46,350 nt of DNA from Planctomycetota bacterium (GTDB lineage Bacteria > Planctomycetota > JAJSAM01 > JAJVHW01). The stretch spans positions 1 to 46,350 of the forward strand of contig JAJRPF010000068.1 in assembly GCA_024280885.1 (NCBI GenBank), in the 5' to 3' direction. Within the stretch, counting starts at the first letter, position 1. Each line of letters starts with the position of its first letter. The notes beneath the pieces were generated by a model. It was not told where the DNA came from, searched no databases, and was given only the letters and a program-made list of their open reading frames with translations. Below are positions 6,216 through 14,871 of the stretch, piece after piece. The translations under genes were made by a program, and so were the position numbers.

Positions 6216-6605
6216 GTGCAGCAGACGATACTGATCGCCGCCGAGCAGGGCGGTGCCTTCGAGATCGTTGCGCTGATCGTCGTTCTCGTGATCTCTCTCG
6301 CAGTCTCGGTCGCGATTACGAGCGCCGCCGCGGGCAGCGAGCGCGTCGCCTGGGGCTGGGCGCTGCTCGGGCCGACCGGATGGCTGATTGCCGCGTTGCG
6401 TGGCATCCAAGAGCGCATGGACGAGCAGGCGGCGGCGGGTTCGTCTACTGCGCCGCCGAGTCTCGGCCCCCTCGACGTCCGTTTCGTCTGCCCTTCGTGC
6501 GATGAACTCAAGACGGTCCTGCGACGGTTGGTGGGCAGGCCCTACACGTGCGTGTCCTGCGGAGCCGAGTTCGTGGTTCCGGGCGGGGACGACGGGTCCG
6601 CCTGA
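6216..6605 (+). CDS. Membrane protein with C-terminal zinc ribbon
   Basis: This 129-residue protein starts at a GTG with an AAGGGGG ribosome site. It has a hydrophobic helix at about residues 16-38, a less hydrophobic region (RVAWGWALLGPTGWLIAAL) that may be a second helix, a short linker, and then CPSC and CVSC separated by about 22 residues with the pattern of a zinc ribbon (FVCPSCDE...YTCVSCGAEFVV). It begins 22 bases after the Mrr gene on the same strand and may be co-transcribed with it. The architecture parallels the minus-strand gene at 4416-4736. Function unknown. Confidence 0.65.
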   Translation: MQQTILIAAEQGGAFEIVALIVVLVISLAVSVAITSAAAGSERVAWGWALLGPTGWLIAALRGIQERMDEQAAAGSSTAPPSLGPLDVRFVCPSCDELKTVLRRLVGRPYTCVSCGAEFVVPGGDDGSA

Positions 6606-6717
6606 ACGCCGCCGGAGGCTCGCGCTCCCCATCCGCCGCCAACAATTGGACGCGCTCCGTCTCGGCCAGCGTCATGTCGCTCGTCGCCTGCTGCGGCGGG
6701 CTACTCGGGGTGCTGCG

Positions 6718-6948
6718 CTACTCGACGATGCGCTTCGCCAGACTTCCCGATGCCCAGTAGAGGACGACTCCCCACGTGGCGAACATGAGCTGCGCCAACA
6801 TCGACGTGATGCCGAACCGAATCTCGCCAGTGAAGGCCCCGCCGGCGCCGATCCACACGATGAGAACCTGCGTTGTCAAGGCCACTCCGACGAAGACCAT
6901 CCCCACCGCCATGAGACGGAGGATGGCGCGCACAGTCCGTTCTTCCAC
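6718..6948 (-). CDS. Small membrane protein
   Basis: This 76-residue protein has two or three hydrophobic segments (about residues 9-33 and 45-68) and a short charged C-terminus (LAKRIVE). I chose the GTG at 6946-6948 because AAGGAAGG lies immediately upstream; a longer frame from 7020 would add an unlikely His/Arg-rich leader. It converges on the zinc-ribbon gene at 6216-6605. Function unknown. Confidence 0.5.
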   Translation of the reverse strand: MEERTVRAILRLMAVGMVFVGVALTTQVLIVWIGAGGAFTGEIRFGITSMLAQLMFATWGVVLYWASGSLAKRIVE

Positions 6949-7330
6949 TCGTCCTTCCTTTCCGCTGCGTTCGCGCGCATGACGCTCAGTCCGATGTTTC
7001 GCGGAGTACGCGAACCTCACAAACCGACGTCAGTCTAACCCGTTCGCGTTGGGTGCCGATGCGTTCGATGGGAACGTGCGCTCGCTACGCGGTCGGGCTG
7101 TCCCTCTGGCACGTCGATGAATGCACTGGTCCTCGCCTGACAGCAGATTCGTTCACGAAAGCTTGCGGAATTCGCTAACTACTGCGAACGCTTCTGTCGT
7201 GTGCCAGCTCTGAACTACGGACGATTGGCTGGACCGATGACAGGCGTCCGGGCGGTGGAGACTCCCCGGAGAGGGCGTCGGGCGCGATCTCGGCGGTGCG
7301 CGCAGAATCGATCTTCTTCGTGGCGTCTTC
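6949..7330. other. Gene-free border between the island and the core chromosome
   Basis: No plausible gene is seen. A GTCTAAC motif (7033-7039) fits the RYYYAAC end of attC sites; on the minus strand it reads GTTAGAC and lies upstream of the gene at 6718-6948, as a cassette end would. Small palindromes (for example TTCGC/GCGAA near 7170) are present. From 7331 on the genes look like ordinary chromosomal genes. Confidence 0.35.
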
Positions 7331-8425
7331 TCAGATCGAGCGGACCTCTCCGTGCACCGTGACCTCCACGAACTCGAAGTTCGCGCTGCACCGGTGCAGG
7401 CGGTAGGAGGTGCCGCGCGGGATCGCGAAGGCGTCGGCCTCGGCGAGTTGGTGTGTCGCGGCGGTGTCGCTCTCTTGCCCTGTGACGAGTACCGCTGATC
7501 CCTTTCGGACGAAGGCGAAGAGTAGATCCGCGTCGTGTTGGAGCGTGTCGGTGGATGCGGCAGACGTTGTGCGGATGATGTGCGCGTGGGCGATGCCGGA
7601 CGTTGCGGATCGCATGCCCGTGTCGCGTGACTCGAAGCCCTCGGCGGACCACGGCGTCCACTCGGCGTCGGTGGCAACGCTCCGGAGGAAGCGCTGACCG
7701 GAGAAATCGCGGTCGGGCACCAAGTGCGCGGTCGGCAGGGTGAGGTCGTGGTCGGCCAGGGTCTCGTGTTCGGCGGGGCTGCTGATCTCGACGACCTCGA
7801 GATCGTCCGAGCTCTCGAGAACGCGGTGACGGATCTCGGGTGGTTGTAGGACGCAGTCGCCAGCCTGCATCACGAACGGTTCGCCCTGGTCCTCGTAGAC
7901 GACGCGGACCCATCCGCGATGGCAGAAGATCATCTGGAAGCGGACTCTGTGGAAGTGCACGTAGTCGGGAACGGGGCCACCGTTTGGGATGTGGATATGC
8001 GATGCGATGAAGGCTCCGCCTTGGCGGTCGGGGATGAGGTCGCGGTAGCGCATTCCTGCGCGTCCAGTGCCCCATTGCGCGTCGCGTCTTCGGCTGATTG
8101 TGAATGATGGTTCCACGACCGGCATCTTGAGGGGCTTCGATGCCGCGACGAATTCGATGCGCATGCCGTTTGGGGCCGTGACGTCGGCGGGCGGGGTGTC
8201 GGTGCAGACGATGCGGAGCGTCCCTCGTGGGCCGTCGCAGTTCGTGTCGAGTCGGAGCCGGATGCCGTGACCGGAGATCACTGCCACGCGGGGGTGGTCG
8301 GCGGGGAAGATGGTGTCGATCCGGAAATTGAGTTGCTGCGTGAAGAAGGCGAGCGTTGCGTCAAGGTCGTCGCAGGGGACGAGCATCTCGGCGGATCGGA
8401 TCGGTGACGCGGGTTCTTCGGACAT
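7331..8425 (-). CDS. VOC (glyoxalase/bleomycin-resistance) domain fused to two cupin domains
   Basis: This is a 364-residue protein. Residues about 1-105 form one VOC module (AEMLVPCDDLDATLAFFTQQLNFRID and IRLRLDTN). Residues about 130-235 are a cupin with IHIPNGGPVPDYVHFHRVRFQMIFCHRGWVRVVYEDQGEPFVMQAGD, a typical HxH-plus-Glu/Gln metal motif region. Residues about 255-362 form a second cupin-like part (LFAFVRKGSAVLV and DAFAIPRGTSYRL). Such folds bind a metal and small substrates, and the fusion suggests a metal-dependent dioxygenase or isomerase acting on a small, possibly phenolic or sugar-derived molecule. I chose the ATG at 8425 over 8431 because MSEEPA fits better; neither has a strong ribosome site. 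It is divergent from the kinase gene. Confidence 0.7.
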   Translation of the reverse strand: MSEEPASPIRSAEMLVPCDDLDATLAFFTQQLNFRIDTIFPADHPRVAVISGHGIRLRLDTNCDGPRGTLRIVCTDTPPADVTAPNGMRIEFVAASKPLKMPVVEPSFTISRRRDAQWGTGRAGMRYRDLIPDRQGGAFIASHIHIPNGGPVPDYVHFHRVRFQMIFCHRGWVRVVYEDQGEPFVMQAGDCVLQPPEIRHRVLESSDDLEVVEISSPAEHETLADHDLTLPTAHLVPDRDFSGQRFLRSVATDAEWTPWSAEGFESRDTGMRSATSGIAHAHIIRTTSAASTDTLQHDADLLFAFVRKGSAVLVTGQESDTAATHQLAEADAFAIPRGTSYRLHRCSANFEFVEVTVHGEVRSI

Positions 8426-8510
8426 CTGCATCAGGGTACAGCGAGTGCGGCCGGCGTTGGGAGCGTCGACTCGTCAGGGTAGATCGTACCCGGGCATCTG
8501 CGGTCCACCT

Positions 8511-8548
8511 GGCTCCAACAAGAGAACTCGTTGCTCCGCCGCTGACCG
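8511..8548 (+). repeat. Single copy of the GGCTCgAACAAGAG intergenic repeat
   Basis: About 37 bases here share the pattern GGCTC, one base, AACAAGAGA, then TGCTC and a short GCC/GACC end, with the two arms at 13569-13605 and 13663-13699. It lies between divergent genes. Only one arm is present, so it cannot form the hairpin seen at the other site. Confidence 0.5.
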
Positions 8549-8636
8549 GGGACGGCGGACGTGTGCCAGGAGTCCGTCGGAGCTGGATTCGATACGTGAT
8601 GCACGGCCATCGCCGGCACGGGACTACACTCTCGCG

Positions 8637-11600
8637 ATGGATCTGAAGCGACTTGGGCCCTTTGTGATCGAACGCGAGCTTGGCGCGGGCGGGATGGGGA
8701 AGGTCTACGCAGCGAGTGTCGGCGGACGAGCACCGGGGCTGACGGTCGGGTCGGTTGTCGCGCTGAAGGTCGTGCATCCGCATCTGCTGGAGATGCCGGG
8801 GTTCTTCATGCGCTTCATGCGCGAGGCGAGTCTCGGGGCTTCTATTCAGCACGAGAACGTCGTGCGCACGCACCACTGCGATCAGCTCGTGGTGGACGGG
8901 ACGGCGCATGCGTATCTCGTGCTGGAGTACGTCGAGGGGCAGGATCTACGCGATCTCGGGCGCGAGTTGGAGCGCGTTCCCGAGGAATTGTGTCGGCACA
9001 TCGGACGCGAGATCGCGAAGGGGCTCGCCGCGATCCATGCGGGTGGTGTCGTCCATCGCGATATCAAGCCGGAGAACGTGCTCATCACGAGCGAGCACGT
9101 CGTCAAGATCATGGATCTCGGCATCGCGCGACTCGAGGACGACAACCTCCACCTCTCGCGCAGCGGCATGTTCATCGGGTCGGTGGAGTACGCGTCGCCT
9201 GAGCAATTCGACGGCGGTGACGTGGATGCGCGCTGCGACTTGCACGCGCTGGGACTCATCCTCTACGAGCTGTCCACGGGGCAGCATCCATATCGCGCAG
9301 ACGGCTTCAAGGAGGTGATGAAGCGAGTCTGCGAGGAGGTTCCGCGGCGCATCGGCGAGATCCACCCCCAGCTCAGCCCATTCCTGGAAGAGTTGGTGCA
9401 TACGCTACTGGCAAAGAGCCGGGACGACCGTTTCGCGTCGGCCAACGACGTTCTGGCGGCGCTGGAAGAGGGCGAGGATTCGCAGTGGTGGCACGACCGC
9501 GCGAAGGCTCTCCGTGCCGAGACCAAGCGCCCCCTGCGTAGGATACGCATTCCGCGTGAGACACAGGTCTACGGGCGCGACACCGAGATCGCGCGGCTGC
9601 GCTCGCTCTTCGATGCGGCGCAGTCCGGCGATGGCAACGTCGTGCTCATCGAGGGCGAAGCGGGGATCGGGAAGTCGCGCCTCGTGGACGAGTTGATCGG
9701 TCAGTTGCAGCAGTCGGGCGAAGATTTCAATTTCGTCTTCGGTGGCTATCCACCCGGCGGCGCGGCGACAGCGAGCGGAGCGTTCTCGACTGCATATCGT
9801 GAGCAGTTGGGCGATGCCGGCAGCGCGGCGTATCTCGTGGAAACTCCGATCCTCGTACCGGCCTTCGATGCCCTGTTGAAGGGCGAGAGCGCCCCCACCG
9901 GCATGGAGATACTGACCAAGGACTCACTCCAGACCTGCTTCGTCAATGTGACACGGGCGCTCGCTCGCGAGCGGACAACCATCGTCTTGATCGACGACCT
10001 TCATTTTGCTCCGGATGCCGGGCGTGCGCTCTTCACCGCGTTGGCGATGGCCGTTCCGGGACAGCGCGTGTTGCTCGTGGGAACGACACGCCCTGGAGTC
10101 TCCGAGGAGTGGACCGCGGGCTTGACGCGCCTTGCGCAGACGACGCAGATCGAACTCGCTCGACTGGGGCCCAAGGACCTTGTCGCGCTCTTGCACGACG
10201 CGTTCGGTTCGCAGTCACTGGCCGAGTCGCTCGGTCTGCAGATCGTGCTGAAATCCGACGGCAATCCGTTCTTTGCATTCGAGATCCTGCGCGGCTTACG
10301 CGAGGGCCAGTTCATCAAGCAGCGGGATGACGGGACGTGGGCATCGACAAGCGTGATCGAGGAGATCCAGATCCCGTCGTCGGTCCTCGATCTCGTGAAC
10401 GCGCGGGTCGCGGACCTGAGTCAGGAGGAGCGTGATCTGCTCGACGTCGCGGCCTGCTGCGGCTACGAATTCGATCCGGGCATCATCGCGCAGGCGGTCG
10501 GCGAACCACTCTTGCCGACGCTCAAGCGCTTTGCCGCGATCGAGAAGAAGCACCGCCTCGTGCGCGCTTCGGGGCGCCAGCTCGTCTTCGATCATCATCA
10601 GGTGCAAGAGGCGCTCTACGGCGCGTTGTACGAGCAGATGCGCGAGGCGTACCACGCAGCGTTGGCCGATGCTCTGGAGACGCGGGCGCGCGCGGCGGAC
10701 GCGGAGCCGGACGCGCTCGATGGAGCCCTCTGCTGCGATCTGTGCGAGCACTTTCTGAAGGGCGCGCAGGGCGATCGAGCACTGCGCTACCTCGCCGCCG
10801 CGCAGGCCCACGCTTCAAGTGGCAACGTGCATGCCCAGGCCGTGATGCTTGCGGAACTCGCGTTGGCTGTTCCGCGCATGCTCGTCGGCACGGAGCGCGC
10901 GCAGGTCCTACTGCGCACGTCGGCGAGCGTCGAGTCACTCGGGCGACAGGAACGACAGCGGGAGATGCTGAAAGAGGCTGTTGCGCTCGCCGACGCGGAC
11001 GGTGATGCGGGACTGCGCGCGCGAGCGCATCGACTCTTCGGGCACTTCCTCGAACGTGTCTACGAGAACGATGCCGCACTCGCGGAGCTGCAGCTCGGGC
11101 TCGATCTCGCGCGCGAGGCAGGCGAGTCCAGCGTCGAGGGGGCAGCGCTCAACTGCATGAGCCTGGTCCTAGCGCACACGGGGCGCTTCGAGGAAGCTGA
11201 GACCATGTTTGAGACGGCGATCGCGCTGCGCCATGAGACCGGCGACCGCGCCGGAGAGGCGGGCTCGACGATCAATCTCGGTGTGGTCTATGGCAACCAA
11301 GGACGCACCGAAGAGGCCTGCGATGCGTATCGTCGCGGACTCGCGATCTGTCGAGAGATCGGGCATCGTCAGTTCGAGTCCGCAGCGGTGGGGAACCTCG
11401 GCTCGGTCCTGCACGCGCAGGGACGGCTGGAGGAAGCTGGCGAGCATTTCGAGCGCGTTCTCGAACTGAGTCGCGAGATCGGGAACCGGCGGACCGAGAT
11501 CACGGCACGCGGCAACTTGGGCCGCACATGGCAGGCGCTCGGAGAGTCGGAGAGGGCGCGGGAGTCGTTCGAGATCTCGATCGAGCTCGGGCGACAAGTC

Positions 11601-12206
11601 GGCGCGCGGTCCTACGTGGCCGCTGACCTGCTCGGACTCGGAAGCTGCCTCCGTAGCGCGGGCGATCATGCTGGTGCGGCGCGCGTCATCGAGGAGTCGC
11701 TCGAGATCCGCCGGGACATCTCGGACGTGCAGGGCATCGCCTACGCGGCGATTGAGCTCGCCGATGCGCTGCGGGCGACCGGCGACACCGAGCGGGCGAT
11801 CGCGATGGCCCGCGAGGGCGTGCGTGTCGCGACAGAGAGCGATCAGCGGGAACCGCGTGTGCTCGGGCTGGTCCTTCTGGCGACGCTGCCGGGCGGAGAT
11901 GCGGATGAGGCACTGCGCGCATTCGAAGAGGCCCGAGAGACGTGTAATACCGCCCAGGTGCGGTGGTTCCTGTGGCAGGCGACCGACGATCGCATGCATC
12001 TCGAAGCCGCGAAGAGTCGGATGGACGCGTCGATCGCGAAGGTCCCGGAGCGCTATCACGATCTGATGCGCCGGGACCTGTGGCTCAACCGCGAGATCAT
12101 GGCGGCCTGGTGCGGTGACGCGGGCGGCGATGAGAACACCGATCGGACCGTGCTCCGCGACAACGTCGGGGGCGGTGATACCGAGGCGGCGACGCGCGTC
12201 GGATAG
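8637..12206 (+). CDS. Ser/Thr protein kinase fused to an AAA-type ATPase and TPR repeats
   Basis: This 1189-residue protein has three parts. Residues about 8-275 form a Hanks-type kinase: glycine loop LGAGGMGKVY, Lys44 in ALKVV, catalytic VVHRDIKPENVL (His140-Arg141-Asp142), DLG at 160-162 in place of DFG, and the ASPEQ activation-loop end. Residues about 310-600 are an ATPase of the STAND/adenylate-cyclase-associated type with Walker A GEAGIGKS (340-347) and Walker B IVLIDDLH (449-456). Residues about 790-1090 hold at least six TPR-like repeats (pattern NLG-x-V-x-G-x3-EA). Proteins of this build are common in Myxococcota and Planctomycetota and are thought to act as signal-responsive hubs. 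I chose the ATG at 8637 because the kinase begins there. The gene stands alone and its inputs are unknown. Confidence 0.9.
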   Translation: MDLKRLGPFVIERELGAGGMGKVYAASVGGRAPGLTVGSVVALKVVHPHLLEMPGFFMRFMREASLGASIQHENVVRTHHCDQLVVDGTAHAYLVLEYVEGQDLRDLGRELERVPEELCRHIGREIAKGLAAIHAGGVVHRDIKPENVLITSEHVVKIMDLGIARLEDDNLHLSRSGMFIGSVEYASPEQFDGGDVDARCDLHALGLILYELSTGQHPYRADGFKEVMKRVCEEVPRRIGEIHPQLSPFLEELVHTLLAKSRDDRFASANDVLAALEEGEDSQWWHDRAKALRAETKRPLRRIRIPRETQVYGRDTEIARLRSLFDAAQSGDGNVVLIEGEAGIGKSRLVDELIGQLQQSGEDFNFVFGGYPPGGAATASGAFSTAYREQLGDAGSAAYLVETPILVPAFDALLKGESAPTGMEILTKDSLQTCFVNVTRALARERTTIVLIDDLHFAPDAGRALFTALAMAVPGQRVLLVGTTRPGVSEEWTAGLTRLAQTTQIELARLGPKDLVALLHDAFGSQSLAESLGLQIVLKSDGNPFFAFEILRGLREGQFIKQRDDGTWASTSVIEEIQIPSSVLDLVNARVADLSQEERDLLDVAACCGYEFDPGIIAQAVGEPLLPTLKRFAAIEKKHRLVRASGRQLVFDHHQVQEALYGALYEQMREAYHAALADALETRARAADAEPDALDGALCCDLCEHFLKGAQGDRALRYLAAAQAHASSGNVHAQAVMLAELALAVPRMLVGTERAQVLLRTSASVESLGRQERQREMLKEAVALADADGDAGLRARAHRLFGHFLERVYENDAALAELQLGLDLAREAGESSVEGAALNCMSLVLAHTGRFEEAETMFETAIALRHETGDRAGEAGSTINLGVVYGNQGRTEEACDAYRRGLAICREIGHRQFESAAVGNLGSVLHAQGRLEEAGEHFERVLELSREIGNRRTEITARGNLGRTWQALGESERARESFEISIELGRQVGARSYVAADLLGLGSCLRSAGDHAGAARVIEESLEIRRDISDVQGIAYAAIELADALRATGDTERAIAMAREGVRVATESDQREPRVLGLVLLATLPGGDADEALRAFEEARETCNTAQVRWFLWQATDDRMHLEAAKSRMDASIAKVPERYHDLMRRDLWLNREIMAAWCGDAGGDENTDRTVLRDNVGGGDTEAATRVG

Positions 12207-12352
12207 CGCGTCCAGCCGATGCTCCAACGTGCGGACCGACGTGGTGCGCCGCCACGGAACTCCCCCACGGAATTCCACAACCAGGCAGCACTCGTACATG
12301 ATGCGCCAGAGTGATCGCGCGCCGGATGGCGTGTGGAACGGAAGGAGCGCGC

Positions 12353-12823
12353 GTGCCCCACATCTACGTCGATGCCGATGATTGCCCGGTCAAGGACGAG
12401 ATCTTTCGTGTCCGCAAGCGCTATGGACTGCGTGTGACGCTTGTCGCGAACCGCTGGAAGCCGACGCCGGACGACGAGCGCGTGGCGATGGTCGTCGTGC
12501 CCGACCAACTCGACGCAGCGGACGATTGGATTGTCGAGCACGTCGCGGCGGACGACATCGTGATCTGCCAGGACATCCCGCTCGCTGCTCGTTGCATCGC
12601 GAAGGAAGCGCGCGTCATCAACTCGCGTGGGCGGTTGCTGACCGACGACGACATCGGTTCTGCGCTCGCGACGCGCGACCTCATGAAGTCGTTACGGGAG
12701 TCGGGGACGATGACGGGCGGTCCGAAGCCCTTCGGGGATCGCGATCGGTCGACCTTCTTGCAGATCCTGGATCGTGAGATCCACGCAGCGCGCAAGAGCC
12801 TGCGCCGGCGAGGTCGTTCGTAG
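12353..12823 (+). CDS. YaiI/YqxD family protein (DUF188, UPF0178)
   Basis: This 156-residue protein opens with HIYVDADDCPVKDEIFRVRKRYG, the signature of the DUF188 family, which has a PIN/NYN-like fold with Asp residues (VDAD) at the putative metal site. Further family motifs are DWIVEHVAADDIVICQDIPLAARC and SRGRLLTDDDIG. Family members are probable nucleases or RNA-binding proteins of unknown role. I chose the GTG at 12353 because AAGGAG lies seven bases upstream; an ATG-based longer frame would add unrelated residues. The protein length is usual for the family. Confidence 0.9.
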   Translation: MPHIYVDADDCPVKDEIFRVRKRYGLRVTLVANRWKPTPDDERVAMVVVPDQLDAADDWIVEHVAADDIVICQDIPLAARCIAKEARVINSRGRLLTDDDIGSALATRDLMKSLRESGTMTGGPKPFGDRDRSTFLQILDREIHAARKSLRRRGRS

Positions 12824-12886
12824 TCTGTGCCCAGAGCGGGCATCGTTTGTTGCCGCTCGGCGGGACCGGCAAATTAGGGTCGGGGG

Positions 12887-13519
12887 ATGCCGACGACACA
12901 GTGGTTCCCGACTCTCATCTACGACGCGCAGCTCGAGAAGCCTGCGCCGGGCAAGCGGCGTGCGACGCCGTTCAACCGGGAGCTCCTGGCCGAGTGCTAT
13001 CAGATTCGCGACATGGACGACGAGGGCGCGGACTGGTGCGCCGAGAACTACCCTGGCGGGTACACGTCGTACGGCTCGATGACGCAGCTGCATCGCATGT
13101 CATCGACGTTCGCTGAGTTGCGCGACCGGCTCGGTCGGCACGTGAGGTCGTTCGCGCGCACGCTTGATCTCGATCTGGACGGACGCACGCTTGAGATGAC
13201 GGATTGTTGGGTCAACATCATGCCGCACGGCTGCGCGCACACGCTGCATCTGCACCCGACGTCGACGATCAGCGGGACGTACTACGTCAAGACGCCGAAG
13301 GGCTCTTCGAGCATCAAGTTCGAGGACCCGCGGTTGTCGAAGTTCATGGCGGCGCCGCCGCGCAAGCAGGACGCGCGGCGCGCCAACCGAACGTTCGTGC
13401 ATTATCCGGCAGAGGCCGGGCAAGTATTGCTCTTCGAGAGTTGGTTGCGGCACGAAGTCGGGACGAGTCGGATCGAAGCGGAACGCGTATCGATCAGCTT
13501 CAACTTCAACTGGTTCTGA
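12887..13519 (+). CDS. Putative 2OG-Fe(II) oxygenase (TIGR02466-like)
   Basis: This 210-residue protein has the pattern of the TIGR02466 family: an N-terminal FPTLIYDAQL, a central WVNIMPHGCAHTLHLHPTST followed by ISGTYYVKTPKG, and a C-terminal SWLRHEVGTSRIEAERVSISFNFNW. The HxHP and later RHEV region supply the likely Fe-binding His residues, and the Arg in ERVSISFN fits the 2-oxoglutarate contact. The substrate is unknown. Just downstream is a palindromic repeat that may end its transcript. Confidence 0.85.
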   Translation: MPTTQWFPTLIYDAQLEKPAPGKRRATPFNRELLAECYQIRDMDDEGADWCAENYPGGYTSYGSMTQLHRMSSTFAELRDRLGRHVRSFARTLDLDLDGRTLEMTDCWVNIMPHGCAHTLHLHPTSTISGTYYVKTPKGSSSIKFEDPRLSKFMAAPPRKQDARRANRTFVHYPAEAGQVLLFESWLRHEVGTSRIEAERVSISFNFNWF

Positions 13520-13568
13520 GAAGCGGCTACCGTCACTCGGATCGTGCTCGGTCACGGGCGGCCCAACC

Positions 13569-13699
13569 GGCTCGAACAAGAGACGTCGTTGCTCCGCCAG
13601 AGACCAAGCACGGAGAGTCTCTCGACTTCCCCCCGAGACCTCGGTGACGCCGCGCGGTGCCCGGTGTGTGGCAGAGCAGCGAGCTCTCTTGTTCGAGCC
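13569..13699. repeat. Inverted intergenic repeat, 37-bp arms
   Basis: The arms 13569-13605 and 13663-13699 are inverted copies of each other. They begin GGCTCGAACAAGAGA and continue to TGCTC, with changes mainly at about six positions in the middle. The 57-base spacer also contains small palindromes (GAGAGTCTCTC). A related single arm is found at 8511-8548. The element lies between the convergent oxygenase and selenoprotein genes and could act as a bidirectional terminator. Confidence 0.65.
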
Positions 13700-13744
13700 G
13701 GGGAGCCCGCCCCTCACCGGGCACCATCCCTGACGCGGATCGAC

Positions 13745-14392
13745 TCAGGGAGTGACGTCGCCCTTCGCGATTTCGCGCAGCAACACTGCGCGCATCTCGT
13801 CGGGGTTGAAGCCCCACGGGCCGTAGTCGCCTTGGTACGCGACTGCGCCGTCTGCGGCGATGACATAGAGCCGCTCTGGCCACGCGCCGTAGAGCTTGTT
13901 CGCCGTGTCGTCCATGTCGTCGACGACCATCGGGAACGACATCTCGATGCGCGAACCGCATTGCGTCGCCGCGTTGTCGCGATCGGACTGCGTGATGGGC
14001 TGGAGGACAGAGATGTTCTCGCCGGGGTTGTCGGGAGTGACCCACTCGTCAGCGGCGTGCGCTTCACGGATGTAGACCATGAGGAAGCGCGCAGAGTCGC
14101 CGACCTCGGCGCGGATCTCATTCAGACGGCCAACCTGGCCGCGGAAGGGACCTCAGGTGAACGACCCGAAGATCAGTACGACCGGTCGTCCGCGCAATTC
14201 CGAGAGCGTGACGGCGCCGTGTCCGTCGCTGCCCTTCAGAGTGAAGTCGGGGGCTGGTGAGCCGTCTTTCGCCGTCGCCTTCTCGAAATGCACGTGCTCG
14301 GGATCGATGCCGGGTGGTGGCGAGGGGAAGGACGCACAGCCGGACGCCAGGATCAGCGTCAGGGCCAGCAGAACGATCGGGAGCGTATTCAT
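13745..14392 (-). CDS. Deiodinase-like selenoprotein (lipoprotein, Sec encoded by in-frame UGA)
   Basis: The frame has one internal TGA (14153-14155, codon 80); read through as selenocysteine it gives 215 residues. Residues 1-19 are a lipoprotein signal ending LILASGC, so the protein is probably anchored outside the cytoplasmic membrane. After a linker, VTLSELRGRPVVLIFGSFT-U-GPFR matches the iodothyronine deiodinase motif (FGSCT-U-PPF) within a thioredoxin-type fold. The rest continues the family without a break: FLMVYIREAHAADEW, a central FPMVVDD, and LYGAWPERLYVI, then GPWGFNPDEMRAVL. Relatives in bacteria often have Cys at this position. A small hairpin follows the UGA. The true substrate is unknown; a redox or dehalogenation role is an inference. 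It is divergent from the QueD-like gene. Confidence 0.85.
14126..14142 (-). promoter_or_regulatory. Candidate bacterial SECIS hairpin after the UGA
   Basis: Reading from the UGA (14155-14153), the sequence folds as CGGCCA/TGGCCG with a GGT loop, extended by a G-T pair. The loop begins about 17 bases after the UGA and its first base is G. Bacterial SECIS elements sit at about this distance and carry a conserved G at the start of the loop, so this is a fair candidate. Confidence 0.6.
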
Positions 14393-14517
14393 CTCGGATT
14401 CCCCTCGTGGGCGGTGGTGGCGATCGGGACCTATCGGGCGTGGCTGGCGCCCGCCCCATCGTAGCGCGCAGGCGCAGAGACTTTCACTCCGGCGGCGTGG
14501 CGGCGAGACTGTGCCGG

Positions 14518-14871
14518 ATGTTCACGATCTCGAAGCGCTTCTCGTTCGCCGCCAGCCATGTCATCGATGGGCTGCCGGAAGGCCACCCGTGCTCGCGGCT
14601 GCACGGGCACAACTACTCCGTCGAGGTCATTCTGGCCTCGGAGACGCTTGATGCGACCGGGTTTGTCGTGGACTACAACGCGCTCGCGGCCTTTCGCGAC
14701 ATCCTGGACTCCGAGCTGGATCACCGGCACCTGAACGACGTCTTGCCCTGCCCTACGACGGCGGAGCACCTCGCACACTTCCTCTTCGAGCGAGCGCACG
14801 CGCTATGGCCGGAGGTCGCCGCGATCAGGGTGAGCGAAACGCCACGGACGTGGGCCGAGTACCGTCCCTGA
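14518..14871 (+). CDS. queD: 6-carboxytetrahydropterin synthase / PTPS family protein
   Basis: This 117-residue protein is a compact PTPS/QueD homologue. It has RFSFAASHVIDG with zinc ligand His14, then HPCSRLHGHNYSVEV with Cys25 as the likely catalytic residue and His29 and His31 as zinc ligands. Further family motifs are DYNAL, LDSELDHRHLND, PTTAEHLA and VSETPRTWAEY. QueD converts dihydroneopterin triphosphate to 6-carboxytetrahydropterin in queuosine synthesis; PTPS makes the 6-pyruvoyl product. The short length and Cys spacing favour QueD. No other queuosine genes are in the window. Confidence 0.88.
   Translation: MFTISKRFSFAASHVIDGLPEGHPCSRLHGHNYSVEVILASETLDATGFVVDYNALAAFRDILDSELDHRHLNDVLPCPTTAEHLAHFLFERAHALWPEVAAIRVSETPRTWAEYRP

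Noticed and set aside
13745..14080. A separate 111-residue hypothetical protein starting MVYIREAHAADEW
   Set aside because: It is the in-frame continuation of the lipoprotein past a UGA and matches the second half of deiodinase-like proteins, so it is not an independent gene.
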